Part shown: piece by piece, positions 23,651 through 38,600 of the stretch
Numbering within the stretch: the first letter of the stretch is position 1
How the letters are laid out: every line of letters starts with the position of its first letter
NCBI GenBank assembly: GCA_964017185.1
Contig: OZ024870.1
Coordinates: forward strand, 67,146,312 to 67,210,311
Source: Rugalucina vietnamica
Lineage: Eukaryota > Mollusca > Bivalvia > Lucinida > Lucinidae
Direction of reading: 5' to 3'
DNA: 64,000 nucleotides
Notes under the pieces: generated by a model
Databases searched by the model: none
What the model saw: the letters and a program-made list of their open reading frames with translations, nothing else
Told to the model about the DNA's origin: nothing
Program-made: the position numbers and the translations under genes

Positions 23651-26600
23651 TTAAATATAGAGTGTGGGTACACGTTAGAACCATCTCGAAGAGGCGGTTC
23701 TAACGAGTACCCTCACTATGTTTTTGAGCAAAACTAAGAAAAATAAGAATACCCAAGTTTTACTATAAAAAGTGGGGTAAAAGGGGGTAAACATTTCACG
23801 GACATGTTTTCCTGATGTAAATAGATAACTATAAAATAAATAAATGAACTAAAAATGAAATTCATTATTTTCATTTTTCACATATTTCATGTATTATTTT
23901 CTCAAATTCTAACTGTGTTCATGCATTACAGATACAATCACATGTAATTTCGATGTTCCAATGGGACCTGAAGAGCTCTGTCTGTTTTCTCAGAGTTCAC
24001 ATGACAATATTGACTGGAGAAGAAAGCAGGTGAGGTTTTCCCATGACGCAGCTCAGACATTGCAGAAATGAGCTAAATTTCAATTGCTATGGTAATTTTG
24101 TACACCCCATTGTTTTTGTTTTACCCAGGGAAGTATCTCTTCTTCGGACGCAGGGCTTGGTGAAGACATTACTTGTAACGCATCCTATTACCTGTCCATA
24201 TTTTAATAAGCTTCAGATTTTTTTAAAAAGCTATAAAATGAACATTTACAGTTGATTTTTTTAGCTCGACTGCACGAAGTGCATAGAGCTATTGCAGTCA
24301 CCCCGGTCGTCCACGTTCCCGTGCGCGTTCCCGTGCGCGTCACACTTGTGTTAAAATTTTCTAGAAGTCCATATCTTGACAACCAGAAAGCATTCATACT
24401 TGGACCATAGATATCCTGTAGGGTTAGCTTTCATTCCATGGCATCGGGCCCCTGGGTCCAGGCCAGGGGGTGGGGCTGGAGGTTAAAATCTAGAACACCT
24501 TCAAAAATGGCAATTCTTGTGTTAAAGTTTTCTAGAAGTCCATATCTTGACAACCACTCATCAGAAAGCATTGATACTTGAGCCATTGACACCCTGTAGG
24601 GTCGGCTTTCATTCCATGGCATCAGATCTCTGGGTCCATGCCAGGGGGTGGGGCTAGAGGTTAAAATCTAGAACACCATTAATAATAATGACTTTTCTGT
24701 GATATAGTATTCTTGAAGTCTATACCTTGAAAACTTTTTATCAGAGGGCTTTCATACTCGGACCATAGGTACCCTGTAGGGTTGAGTTTCATTTCATGGC
24801 ATCGGATCTCTGGGTCCATGCCTGAGGGGTGGGGCTGGAGGTTAAAAACTAGAACATTGTAAAAAATAGATGTACTGCTATGTAACTTTTACAAGGAGTC
24901 CATATCTTGACAACAACTTATCATAAAGCATTCATACTTCATACACTTTAGGTTCCATGACATCGGACCTCAGGGTCGGAGTTAGGGGGGCGGGGCTAGA
25001 GGTCAAAATCTAGAACTCCCTGAATTTTTTTCTTTTTATTTCTTAATAGAAACAACTTAAGAAGATGGTTGGTCATTCATCTTTTGACTTTGTGACACTG
25101 ACTTGTGTGTCATGACGGTAAGGGTCGGTTGACCTACTTTCCATGGTTCAGTGATTTTGCCTTATATCTTGACACTCAATTAGTATATTTTCTTACTTCT
25201 TTCAGATTATGAGTGAGTACGACCAGGCCATTGACCCCAATATACTTATAGGTCACTGTGACCTAATTTCACGGTTCAGTGATTTTGCCTTATATCTTGA
25301 CACTCAATTAGTATATTTTCATACTTTTTTTCAGATTATGAGTGAGTATGACCAGACCTTTGACCCCAATATACTTATAGGTCACTGTGACCTAATTTCA
25401 CGGTTCAGTGGTTTTGCCTTATATCTCGGTACTCAAATGGTTTATAAACAAACTTCTTTCAAAGTATGTTTGCGTATGACAAGACTTTTGACCCTGAAGT
25501 AGTCCTAGGTCACTGTGACTTAATTTCACGGTTCAGTGATTTTGCCTTATATCTTGACACTCAATTAGTATATTTTCATACTTTTTTCAGATTGAGTGAG
25601 TATGACCAGACCTTTGACCCAAATATACTTATAGGTCACTGTGACCTAATTTCACGGTTCACTGACTCTTCCTTATATCTCAGCACACAAGTGGTTTATG
25701 AACAAACTTCTTTCACACTATGTTTGCGTATGACAAGACCTTTGACCCTAAAGTAGTCCTAGGTCAATATGACCTTATTTCACGGTTCAGTGATTTTCCT
25801 TTATATCTCGGCACTCAGTTGGTATATGGACATACTTCTTTCACGATATGTATAAGTATGACAAGACCTTTGACCGTAAAGTATTCCTGGGTCACTGTGA
25901 CCTAATTTCATGGTTCAGTGATTTTGCCTTATATCTCGACACTCAGTTGGTATTTTTTCATATTTCTTTCTAATTATGAATGAGTATGACCAGACCTTTA
26001 ACCCAAATATACTTATAGGTCACTATGACCTAATTTCATGGTTCAGTGATTTTGCTTTATATCTCAACACTGAATGGGTATATGATAATATTTCTTTCAC
26101 ATTATGAGTAAGTATCACTAGACCTTTGACCCTGAAATACGTACAGGTCAGTGTGACCTTATTTCACAGTTCAGTGATTTTGCCTTGTGTTTTGGCACTC
26201 AGTTGGTATATGAACACACTTCTTTCACAATATGAGTGAGACCTCTAAATCTTAGGTAGTTATAGTTAACTTTCATGGTTCAGTGATTTTGCCTTATTGC
26301 ATCAAGGCAAAAAGATGTATGAGCATAATGCTTTGGGTTACTGGTCGGGTTTGGCCTTATGTTTGACAAAGGTCAGAAGCAGTCGAGCACGCTGTCCTGC
26401 GACATCTCTTATTAAACAAATGTTTTATATATTTTTGATAAAAACATAGATTGTGGGTAAACATTAGAACCGCCTGGCCGAGTACCCACAATCTATATTT
26501 TAGAAAAATATAAACCCAATATTTACTATACAAATGGGGCAGGGGGACGGGGCGAAAGGGTATTCATTTCACCGGACATTTTTTCCTGATGTTTTACCTT

Positions 26601-29600
26601 AGGGTAGTACCGCCTCCTCTGGGACGGGACCTGATGACGACATAACTGGTGGAGGATCCTATTTGTTCATAGAGGCGTCAAAGCCAACTCAAACTGGAGA
26701 CAAAGCTGTGCTGAGAAGTGCTAAAATAACCGGTATTCTACATATGAGCCGCGACGTGGGAAAACCGGTATTCGGTGTTTCAGACAAGGTCTGACACAAA
26801 CCGTGCTGTGCAGCTACAGAAAATGGCTAGACGCTTGAAATTTCGGGTTTAGGAAGAAGAGCAATTGTACTATATGTGTAGCAAAAACAAAGGCGCTGAT
26901 CAGTTGTGCAGTAACTGCTCAGCTGATCTACGCCTTTGTTTTTTGGCAAAGGCACAAATCCGGTTTTCGCATGACGCGGCTCAAATTAATAAATTAACTG
27001 ATTTTCAAATACTAGTAGTAACCAGTCGGATAACATATTTTTATTTAACAAACCAACAAGTGATGGGTGTTTGAATCAAGTTTCCAACACGGTACACAGG
27101 GACCCAACTCTGGTACACCCAGAGGGAAAACAAGTCTTATTTAGCGCTGACTTAAATTTTATATTACTGGCCGTTCCACGTCGACACTCTGTGGTGGTTC
27201 TAATCGTTAAAAAAATAAATTTTGATGTTGAATTTTTGTGGAGTTTGCGCCTTACGTACGCTTTCATATCTTTAATTAAGTTTGGGTGGCCGCCCATTGG
27301 GAAATAGCTGCTCACTCGGCTTACGATGTGTTTTCTTAGTATAGGTACCTGATTGTTAGTGTGTTTTTCCAGCTCGGTAATTGGAGTGGGAATTTCTCTC
27401 TGATTGTGCCATTTCCTGATCACCGCCTACTTTTACCTTTATACCCAATGATGTTCGATGATTCGACGATGCGTTTCATTTTGCTGTCAGTATATTAAAA
27501 AGGGAACTGTTTCGACCTAGAAACATCACTTATGCCATGTTCAGTGGAGACAGGGGAATCGAGTTATGTGTATTATTACAAAATATAAAGAAGTATGGCA
27601 CTACTTTATTAGTTTTCTTTTTGAGACGACCCTGAACTTTATCTTTGATTTCAAACGAAGTTCGATGTCCGTTTCCGCCACCGCCTTAATCCGCAAATGT
27701 CAATTAAAAAGACACTCAGTTCTCGTTTAAAGGTAAAACGGATGGCAAATGTCATTAGTTCCATATTGATTGGAATATAAAGTTACATTTCAGGCGGTAT
27801 CAAATGTCTGTCGTTCTATTATCATATGTATGGCTCGTCAACTGGGCAGCTCCACGTGCTAACTCTACCCACGAGTAAATCCATGCCATGGGTGGTTTCA
27901 GGCGAGCAAGGGCCTGACTGGATTGAGGCGAAAATTGATCTGAACATGACTAAAATCTTTATGGTAAGTAACTTTTGTTTCCAGTTTATATATTTAATTG
28001 GAGCTTTGCCATTTTCAGATTTTTATTAATATTTTAAAATATAATTACAATTATTTGCTGGAAATTGCTAGCTACATTTATTTTACAATGAATATACACA
28101 TTTATCGCTATTCTCGAGTTATTGAAGCATTATTACTGTTGATGTCGCATCAAATAAGCATTTATCAGGCACTCCAACTCAGTGACATCTCGAGACTATG
28201 TAATATATGGGTCATTATCAAAAAATGGAGCAATCCAGAAAGGCAAAACGAAAAAAATTAATTGTCCATTTTTTCTTTTTTAATGGGATAGTTTTATTAA
28301 CAGGAGCATATAGAATATAGAAATAAAATATGCCGAGTTTAACTGAACAAATACTGCACCAGCATTAATTAATTGTATGGTACCCTTGAAAAAATATCAG
28401 TGCTGTCACGAACAAACTTTCTTGCGTAACGCGCTCATTTGATAAGACTTCCCCAATCTGTAAGTGGGGGCATATATAACTTGTCACGAACAATAGTTCA
28501 CACAAACCTTAAATACTTTCAATGAATTAACGGGGAAGAGATCTTCAATGAAAATGCACATACTGTGATTTGTTCTGTTTCTGAAACGCTTTATTTTTGT
28601 AGACATTATCTTGTTGGATTAAACCAAAAATAAGTTCTGCTAAATGTTTACTATTTCAGTATAGTATCATAACATACCAAAAGCAATTACTTTTATATGG
28701 TGCGTTTTAGTATTTTAAATAATTATGACCGTGACAGCACTGATATCGTGACAGCACTGATGTTGTCGTGACAGCACTGATAATTATCCGATCTCGCCTT
28801 TTTCATTCCAATGTGTGCGAAAATGATTAATTTCTGACCATTTACCGATGAGCTTAGGGGCAGTGACTCACTTAAGGTAGCAACCAACGAAGCCTTTGCT
28901 GTTGCTCTAACCAGGGACACCTTTTGCGTAGATCCAATGCTCAAAAAACATGTTCGCTTCACGCAAACCAAACGCGATGTAACACGTAAAGCGCAGTAGA
29001 AGCGCTGTTCATCTTAAGCAGCAGCATGAGAAAATGTGTCTTTGGGGCTTTCGACCAGGTCTAAGACAACCAGGATAGTTCACGACAAAAGACCGCATTA
29101 AATTTAGGACCCTATCACGGATTTTAGGGAGCTGGGTAGCAGGGCCATTTTGTTTGTTTGTGTTTCTGTTGGGGCTTAACGTCCCAGTCAACAATTTATT
29201 AGTCATGTCGGGACGGAGCCAACGCTTCCTAAGTTTAACCAGTACTGTAGGGAATTAATGTGTCTTGCCCAAGGACACATCACGGTGACGCCTGTGGTGA
29301 TCGTACCCAGGACCTCTCGATTCGGAGTCCGACGCTATACCACTACGCCACCGCGCTCCCCACGGCCATATTGTTTTCAGGGAGCTTGGGAAAACTGGAA
29401 ATCAATTGAAGGGAATTGAGGATTACTAGAAGAGAACACTCTTGGTTTAAGGAAGCTGGGAGCAAGGAAAAGATTTTTAGGGAGCTAGGGAGAAAGGTCA
29501 TTTTTCTTTTAGTGAACTTGGATCTAATACCTCCTTGGATGGGCCTCAACTTTAGGTTAACTTGCAGCTGAGCAGCACATTTGCTTTCACATATATCCCA

Positions 29601-32600
29601 TTAAATCCCACTTTTATGTAGTGACGTATACAGGGTAAAATGAGGTATACAATGTTACTGCTTTTTGTTTCTAAAATTTGACAATCAGATATATTTTTTT
29701 CTTCAATTTTTAAAGCTAAAAAAATCTCTGTATATTGCATGGGTAACACACTTTCGTAATGGTATGCAACATACAAACACACTGAAAGACACATGCGTCA
29801 GCAAAGGTTAAAATTTGCGTATTTTCATTGAAAGTACCATAGACCCCTAGTGTGTATATTACCGGGTCCCTTTTTTCGAGGTGTATGCATTTGGTAGGGT
29901 TTACGGCACATCCGTACTTGCATTACCCCGAGTGCCCCTCCCACCCCTCGAGGAAAGGGATTGCGTTTTAAACAAAAAGGCGATTTTTCCGTATAAAGTT
30001 GGGGCTTAAAATGTCTTTTTTTTACTGAAAAGGGGTAATCTAATTTGAAATGGACCGCCAAAAAGGGCATTTATCGTGCGACATACACAAACTATCTAAA
30101 TATCATTATGGGAGTACCACCCCCGGGGCTATTTGTTTACCGTGGTCGACGAAGCATTTTGAATTTGTAGTTTTGTATCACCCACACACAGTCACACACC
30201 TCAAACGTTTTTTAAAGCGATATGAATTGGCCACTTCTGGCTGCTGCTGGCGTTAGTAGCTGAGACCCTCTGGTGAAAGGCGACCTAACTCTTGTCAGCC
30301 TAGGAAATTACCTGAATCCACAACTGCTGACAGAAGTCAACTCAGTGCTGTCACATCACTGTCACGACCGTGACAGCACTGATCCGTGACAGTACTGAGT
30401 TTCACACAGAAATTTAATTCTAGTGACTAACAACAGAATGCAGGATGAAAACTTTGCATGTTTATTCTTACTGCTCCTAAGTTGAAATTCAGTCATGGTT
30501 TTAAAATGTATGTGATATTTACAATAAGTGGCAAAATGCGCGTGATAGGACTGATGCTTGTAAAATTCCCACTCCAATTCTGACATGTCTTTATGGTATA
30601 GCAACGGAGTAATGCAATTTGTTCAAAAGTTTTTTACCGTAACTTCTTCAGCTTGATGTCGTCTACAAAACGCGATTGTTTTGATCCGGGAAAATGATTT
30701 GTAACTCTGGTCAAAATCGATTTTCAATAACTGTGACAGCACTGATACGTTTTCCAGGGACAACACTATATATGTGCCCCCACCCTTAAATAGCACTTTA
30801 TATATCATAAGATTTTTGAATTTGACTTCAATAACATTCTATGCAATAGATGGTCACAGAAATTATGATTTCTGTCAAGCTTCTTTTGCAATGGAAACAA
30901 ATAAAACTACTTACCCTGACCCAGGGACACGGTAAAAATCGATAAAATAGCACTTCTAGCATCTCTTTTTTGCAAATAACGTACTCGGAAACGTGAAATC
31001 GCGTGTGGTTCTAGAAAAGCACCGCGGAAACTAATATTTTACATGGAAAAAGCAAACCTCGGACATCGCGCTTGCGAGAAAACCATCAAGGACAAGGATT
31101 GCTCCATTTTTTGATAATGACCCATATAGAGGATATTTGCTTTTTTGAGGTGAATACCAAATATATTTCATCGAGTGAGTTGAAAACATCAGAATTTTCA
31201 CGAGTGCGCAGCACGAGTGAAAATTATTATGTTTTCAACTCACGAGATGAAATATATTTGGTATTCACCGAAAAAAAGCAAAGAATCTCGGAAGAATTCT
31301 ATTGTGAGGTTGCCCAAGAAATTTTCAAAATCTCACGTTCCAGGCACTGAAATGAAGTGTATTGCAGTCGAAAAATAAGTTTCTGTTGTATTTAGACATG
31401 TAATGTTGTGTGTGAGTCAAGCAGTGACTTCTATGAAAAATGGACAAAATCTTTCAATTTAACATAGATTCATATAGGAATTAGGAAACGTTTTATAAGA
31501 CCATGTTCCCCCCCTTGCCCAATCAAAATATTTTGAGTACAACTGTATTTTTGTAATTGACATATTATATCAAAATGCCATGTTTGGGCAAGGGGGGGAA
31601 GGCTGTCAAAAAGCCACAAAACCCATTAATGGGCTCAGCACAATTATATGTAATGTACTAAGGCTATGGAAATATACTGTATATGTATGTTCTACCTGAA
31701 TGAACAGACTACCTGTCCTATTTTAACAGGTATACACAAAGTGTACACACTATGATGCATATAAGTATACTGTGCAGAATATGTTTATCCATTTCTGACG
31801 CTTTATGTTTGTTTTATTTGAGATATGACTCAGTGGACTTAAAATCTAATGTCACTTCAGCACCACACAATGAATGATTTTACCCTAATAAGATGCATGC
31901 AAGATATTGTCAGAAGAACTTGCCATATGGAGTCAATGTTCAAAAGTAAAAGTTGATTAATATATTTTGCACAGTTTATTTAAGGTACAGGTATTTGCAT
32001 AAGTAATGGACAGTGTTATTTACAGTTATCAATCTAGTAAAGATTATGTACATGTTTTTTCCTGCATTAATCATTTCAACCCAAAATTTTAGGTTGCAAT
32101 AAGCATATTACTGTATTTTCTTAAGAATCTATGGCAAAATTTGTTTTTTGACAAAATATTTTTTTTGAAAAAATCTGACCCCCTCCATCTTTGACACAGA
32201 TTTATGTTGCCGGTATGTAACATCAAGAGGTTTCAACCATGTTGTTGCATTTATCAAATGTTATATTTTACTGAGAATGCAACAGATATTCTATACAAAT
32301 AACACAGAAGCCGCCAGAAACGCTCAAAATTTAGGCGGGAAACATAGACTTTCTTCCGAGATCCTTTTCTTTTTATTTTAAACAATGCACAGGCATTTTC
32401 CAATGCACAAGGTAGGCGGTGAAAATGCAAAAGCAATTTTTTTTTGAAAACACGAATAATTTTGGTACCACATTGTTTCTTATGTTCTAACTAAGAAAAT
32501 GAATACCCACACTTTATGTTTTCGTTCATAAATAACGGAATTATAGGCGTTTGAATTTCTGAAGTGAGACACATTTAATGACGTCAAGTAAATGGAAACG

Positions 32601-35600
32601 TCAGAAGTAATCCAAAAAATCTGACGTCATTACAGTGACGATATAGGCTGATATCAGTCATTAGTGACTTTTGATATCAGTGAGATTTGATATCAGTGAA
32701 ATTTCATACCAATGAAAATACCAATTTTATCAAGTTTTGATATACATTGGGTTTCACTGTAAAGTATAAAATAAACTTCTTATCTGTCGCAGTACTTTTC
32801 ACTGATCAGCTGACTAACATTCACTCCGATCCACTTCGGTACCTCGTTCTACTTCTGTAACAGCATCACGGAACACCGACGGGAACAACATGTCCACTTC
32901 ACCACATTACGAAAACATGTCCTTGCTTTATAAATAATTTTCTAGTGGCTGTAACTGAAAATAAAAACATGGTATAGGCGATGCGGTTTAAAAGAGCACA
33001 CGCAATCTATGTTTTGAAGCGAAATAAAGAAAAAAAAACTGAAAGGCGGTATATATTACACGGACATATTATCCTGACACTCAGGGCCCAGTTGCAGTTG
33101 TTCAAAACTTTGTTAGCCTCTTCAAGACAGATGTACGTAATTGAAGGCGCTCAAAGGAACGTGCGTATCTTAGGGTCGAAACGTCATTTTTACGCCGCAT
33201 TCGTAACGTCAGTTTTCGCTCGAAACGTCATTTCTAGCGTCAGTTTACGTTCGGAATACGAAACTATATCCATACAATTATGCAGAGGACTTCAGAAATG
33301 TAAAAAGTTTGATATTATTTATTATTTTTGCTTAAAATATAGATTGTGGACATGTTATCCCGAAAAAAAAAAACAACATTTCCGCGACAGTTAGCAATAT
33401 TGAATACTAAACAGAGTCGGAAATTTTGGCGCAAAATCGACGTCGCGCGTAAGACGTACTGAATTCAGCAACGACTACCTCTCTTCGAACGCCTATAGCA
33501 GGAAAACGAATCCGGTAACTAAGGACTTTCTCGTTATCTATATGTAGTTCAGGAACTTCTCTAATACATATCAGTTTTTTAAAAAATCCTACCGTGGATT
33601 TTTTTAAATATATCAAGAAAATTAACAAAAAAAAGGGGTCTAAAAATCGCATTTTATGTTGACGTCAATGTATTTTCGCTCTCAAATTTGACGATTTTGA
33701 AGGCCGATATCTCGAAAACAAGCTCGGAACGGTATCGATTTCTTTTCATTTTCGTATGTAGGACATCAAAATACACTCACATGCAAAAAATAAAAAATTT
33801 CTACCGTGAGGTCAATTACGTACATCTGGCTTTAACGTCATCGTTAAGACCTCAACTCTTTAAGTAAATGTAGACTACATAAGCAAATACACTGTTATTT
33901 TTGTTGATCCTTTGCAATGCAAAGGATTCTCACATTTTATCAACAAAAAATAACAGTGTATTTGTAATATTCATGTTTGAAATTTTAACGAATCGTTAAC
34001 TAACGATGTCGTTAATTTTGAACATCTGGGCCCAGATTGAGATAGAGGCTGTACGAGGAAGCGGGTACCAATCCGACATCGCCATCGACTCTGTTCATCT
34101 CACGAACGGAAAATGTGAGACAGGCGTGGATGTCCGTGATATCGGTCTGGAGCATACTGATACAGGCGAAATAGGCGAATCTTTCCAATCATGTTCTGGG
34201 CATCTACTCGGGGATAAATGTGACCATATTAGTAAGTACCGTAGTGTTGAGTAATGTTCCGAAAGTAAGTGGAGGAATGCCTATCAATATTTGGATGTCA
34301 TTGTATGCAATGTATTCTTTATTTATTCATTATCATCAAGCTGTTTCTTTTCATAACTGTGTGCTGGTAATGACCTTAGATTTTCTCCACCAAAGCTAAA
34401 CACTGAGCAACATTATACTAGCAGGAAAATATTCAAACCAAGCAGCCATGTAAATTAAACGTTAAAATAATAACAAATTTAAGGTAAATAGTTACACCCC
34501 CATTGGTGGTTTGCCTTTATTACGTCAGGATGACTGTTGTCACCAGCATGACAGGCATTTGCCAGCCGGCTATCAAACCTGCACCATACTGTCTGATTGC
34601 TTTAAGCGAAGTATCAATTAGACCACGCGGGGCAGTAAACTAAATTGTAAAACAAGGTTAACACTCCAACTAGGGTAGAGTATACTATACTAAATAATTA
34701 AAAAAAAAAAAAAAAAAAAAACGCTACATACGTAGGTCATTCAAAAAGTAATGCAATATGTTGCGTATTTTTGTGTATTTTTATCTGACAGAGATAATGA
34801 CAGAGATAGTAGTATTGATTTGATTCCAGCTAGAGATAATGTTTTAAATTTATGAAAGTTTTATACAATCTGCATTCAGGAAAATAAACATCAACTGAAT
34901 CGGACCATACACTTTATGTTGCTTAGCAACCATAGAACGGCAGCAAAGGTGTCATGGCCGCGAAAACCACTTTTCAAAAATCAAATAAATATAAACATAA
35001 AGCTTTGGTATTTCTTTGGTGGTGTTTTAAATAGCTATCTATTAACATGTTTGTGTAATGTCACCTTAGCCAGAACTTTCTAGGCAATGCAATGTTCATA
35101 CAGCCCCATGCATGCCAACTGTTGCTTAGCAACGCCAGAACCTATGCAATTTCGATTCATGCATTTTTCGTAAATTTTGGTTGCTAGGCAACGAAATATG
35201 TTATCTGAGAATTGCATTTTATAGCAAGTAGTTTACAAAGCGTCAGTGGCAGAAACAAATAGGCGTATACATATTCGATTAAACAAACTAGATGTCAAAC
35301 TGTAGTAGAAATTGTATCTCTACCCCCATTTTTCACCCTTCGAAAGATAAATTTTAGTCATTTTTTCAACTTTGATTGGGTGTCATTTAAAATATATCGA
35401 TCAAATTACATTATCTTGAACACTAAATGCAACTATTTTAAGTTCGGTGTAAGAAAATAAAGTGAATATATTTAATTTGGTTTTCCTGTTACCATGGCAA
35501 CGGGTTTTAGAGTCGTGGCCAAGTGCCTTTTCCTAGTGTTCTATTGTTGCTAGGCAACAGGAAGTCGAGCATGTGACTAGGTGTTGAACTGTCTCGCAGA

Positions 35601-38600
35601 GGGCGAATTGAATTTATGTTTCAAGAAAGCCAAATCAAACTTTAATAACGTGTTCAAACAAAAATATATGGTCAATATTGCATTACTTATTGAATGACCC
35701 TCGTATAAAAAAAATTAACGTGTGTTTTTAAGTGTACTATACATGCTACATGAAAGTTATTGTGATCAAAAGAATAAGTTAAAAGATCCAACTGAGCAGC
35801 CATGTAACATGTAGATTGTAACAAAATGTAAACTACAACAAAGCAGTGATGTAAACTAAATATTGTCATTGTAACAAACTGTGGTAAACCTTAAAAGGTA
35901 AATATACGATTTCAGAATCAGAAAAGTTTAATCTTGGTGAAACACCAAATTGACAATGTCACATACTGCAACCATGGAAGACTTGCCCATGCAATAAACA
36001 GTAATTTTTGAGCTTTAGAAATTGAAAATTTTGAGCTGTTTTTTTTTTTTATTTTTGCCCAAAACATAGATTGTGGGTACACGTCACCGAGGCTGTTCTA
36101 ACGAGTACCCACAATCTATGTTTTGGAGCAAAATAAGAAAAATAGGTAACCCCCCTGCATACCCCAGTTTTGCTATATAAAAGTGGGGTATAAGGGGGTA
36201 TACATTTCACGGACATGTTTTCCTGATGATATTCGTATCTTTTTAGGTGACATACTTTGCGACTTTGATGACGACTCTGACAATGGGGGATGGTGTATAT
36301 TCCGGAATGACTCCAGCAGCGACATTAACTGGATTAGATATAAGGTACAATGTAGTAAGTTTGGATTGCATAAAGCATGAGTAGTATACGGGCCACTTCA
36401 GGGCCAATGACGTCACACATTGGTCGCACAGATGGCCTTTCAAAAAACTTTCCATTTCTAAGTAACCTACTTTGTTTTCTTTCGAGCCAAGAATATACCG
36501 GTATCTGAGCTATTTTCTTCGAAATATTTTTATTTACAGTCGAATTGTCCCAAGGTTTTGTTTTTGAATACTTTGGTTATATTGCACAGAACTACCTTTT
36601 TTCTTCTTTGTACTTTGACAGTTTGTATTTCCACAGACATTGGTTTTAGACATAGAGACCAACTTGCACGCAGGATGTCTCCCTAAAAACCTACTACTGT
36701 GTCTTATAGGGTGAAACTCAGACGGACTACACAGGACCTTCGTCTGATGTGTCTGGTAGTGGGTACTATCTTTATGTGGACGCTACAGAGCCTGCAAAAC
36801 AAGGCGATGCGGCAACGATAGTTACACCCTTAATACACGGTATAGTATACTGATTAGTGTTTGCATTGGGATTTGGTTTCATTCAATGTCTGTTCCGTGT
36901 ACCAAATTATTCACGATGCTAGCTTAAATATACCTACTCTTACCAACCTTTTCATTTAACCATGACTTTGTTTATCAGCAAAAATGAATAATTACATTGT
37001 TCAGAGGATCCTTTCGTTCTCACAAGCTGGCGCTCTTCAAAGGCATGACATTCTTAGTCATTCAGAAATACCACCGTTCATTATTTTTTACAGATGGACA
37101 TAGCTGTATCGATTTCTATATCCATATGTATGGAGATGAACAGAACATGGGCACACTCAACGTGACCTTTATTGATACAGAGAAGAATTTTCAATCGTTT
37201 ATAACGTCTAGTAACCATGGCAACGCTTGGAGCCACTGTCGTTTCTCTGTAAAAAGCGACTTTCTGTTTAACGTATGTATGGTAGTCATCTACTTAAAGC
37301 CTCCGAGCGTACAGAATTTGTAGAGCATAATTTTAAATGCCTCAGGTCCCGAGGTTATAAAACTTTTTTTTTATGCTCAGCTCAGCTGAGACTACAATTT
37401 ATCCTGCTCATAAATGTTACAATGGCAACGATTGTTGGTATTTTAACATTCATGAGCAGAATAAATTACTAGTTTTAGGGTTTTGAACCTGAATTTTCCA
37501 CTAATTTTCGTAGTGGTAGAGCGTCAGACTCCGAATAGAGAGGTCCTGGGTTCGATCCCCACAGGCGTCACCGTGTTGTGTCCTTGAGCGAGACACATTA
37601 ACTCCCTACAGTACTGGTTTAACCCAGGAAGATGACGGCAAAATTGTTGACTGGGACGTTTTAAGCCTCAATACGAACAAACATATTTTCCACTAATTTT
37701 GACAATTTCAAAATTTATGAGCAGTTGAAATTTCATGCTCAGTTGAGCTGCGCTTGAAAAAAGTTTTATAATTCTGATTGGCTCCAACGCTTGGCCTACA
37801 TTTCCTTACTATTAGATAGAATTTTACATTTTGTTAATCAGTCTCTTGATTGGGCAAATACGTTAACATGCATTTCTTGATATAAGTTATAAGTCGCTGC
37901 AAACATGTAAAGCGTTGTAAGTTAATAGTTTTTAGCTCGCCTGTACGAAAGTACAGGAAGAGCTATTGCAGTCACGTCGGCGTCGGCGTCGGCGTTGCTC
38001 AAAATGTTAAAGTTTTTGGTTAAAGTTTTTATGAGTCTATATCTCTTGAAGTTGTTGATGGATCAAGTTGATACTTTGCATGTTGGTAGATATTGGTCTG
38101 AAGTTTTATGCTGTACCATCATGACTCACCTGGGTGACCTTGAGGTCAAGGTCACGGACTTAGAAATTTTTTGTTAAAGTTTTTGGTTAAACTTTTTATA
38201 AGTCTATATCTCTTGAAGTTGTTGATGGATCAGGTTTTTATAAGTCTATATCTCTTGAATATGTAGAGGGATTTAGTTGATACTTTGCATTTTTTTTTTT
38301 TTTCACATCTCTCCATATTTATTCTAGATAATTACAACATCAAGTACAGAGCACAAATACAATTTTCATGAATATTACTTCCGCACCACTCACATCCATC
38401 TTAGCACCTTACTGAATATTTTTCGAGCTACCACTGTATAATACACTTTAATGGCTAAATAATGTGATTTGTATAAGTACAACCATTTATTTATATATAC
38501 ATGTTTTGAATTTACAAATTTAATGAAGAGATATTTATATGTATTCAGTTCTATTCAGCATGACACCTCCCATCCATTTTTACCTACTTTTAAAATAAGA

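Noticed and set aside
25209-25905. Frames of 60-97 codons in intron 14
   Set aside because: Repeated text follows the 128-bp units; period and stops show it is array sequence, not protein.
24261-26413. CRISPR-like array
   Set aside because: Units are long, similar throughout and have no unique spacers; the sequence is eukaryotic.
32981-33394. A 137-codon frame in intron 16
   Set aside because: It overlaps a degenerate family-3 element and has no domain or splice context.
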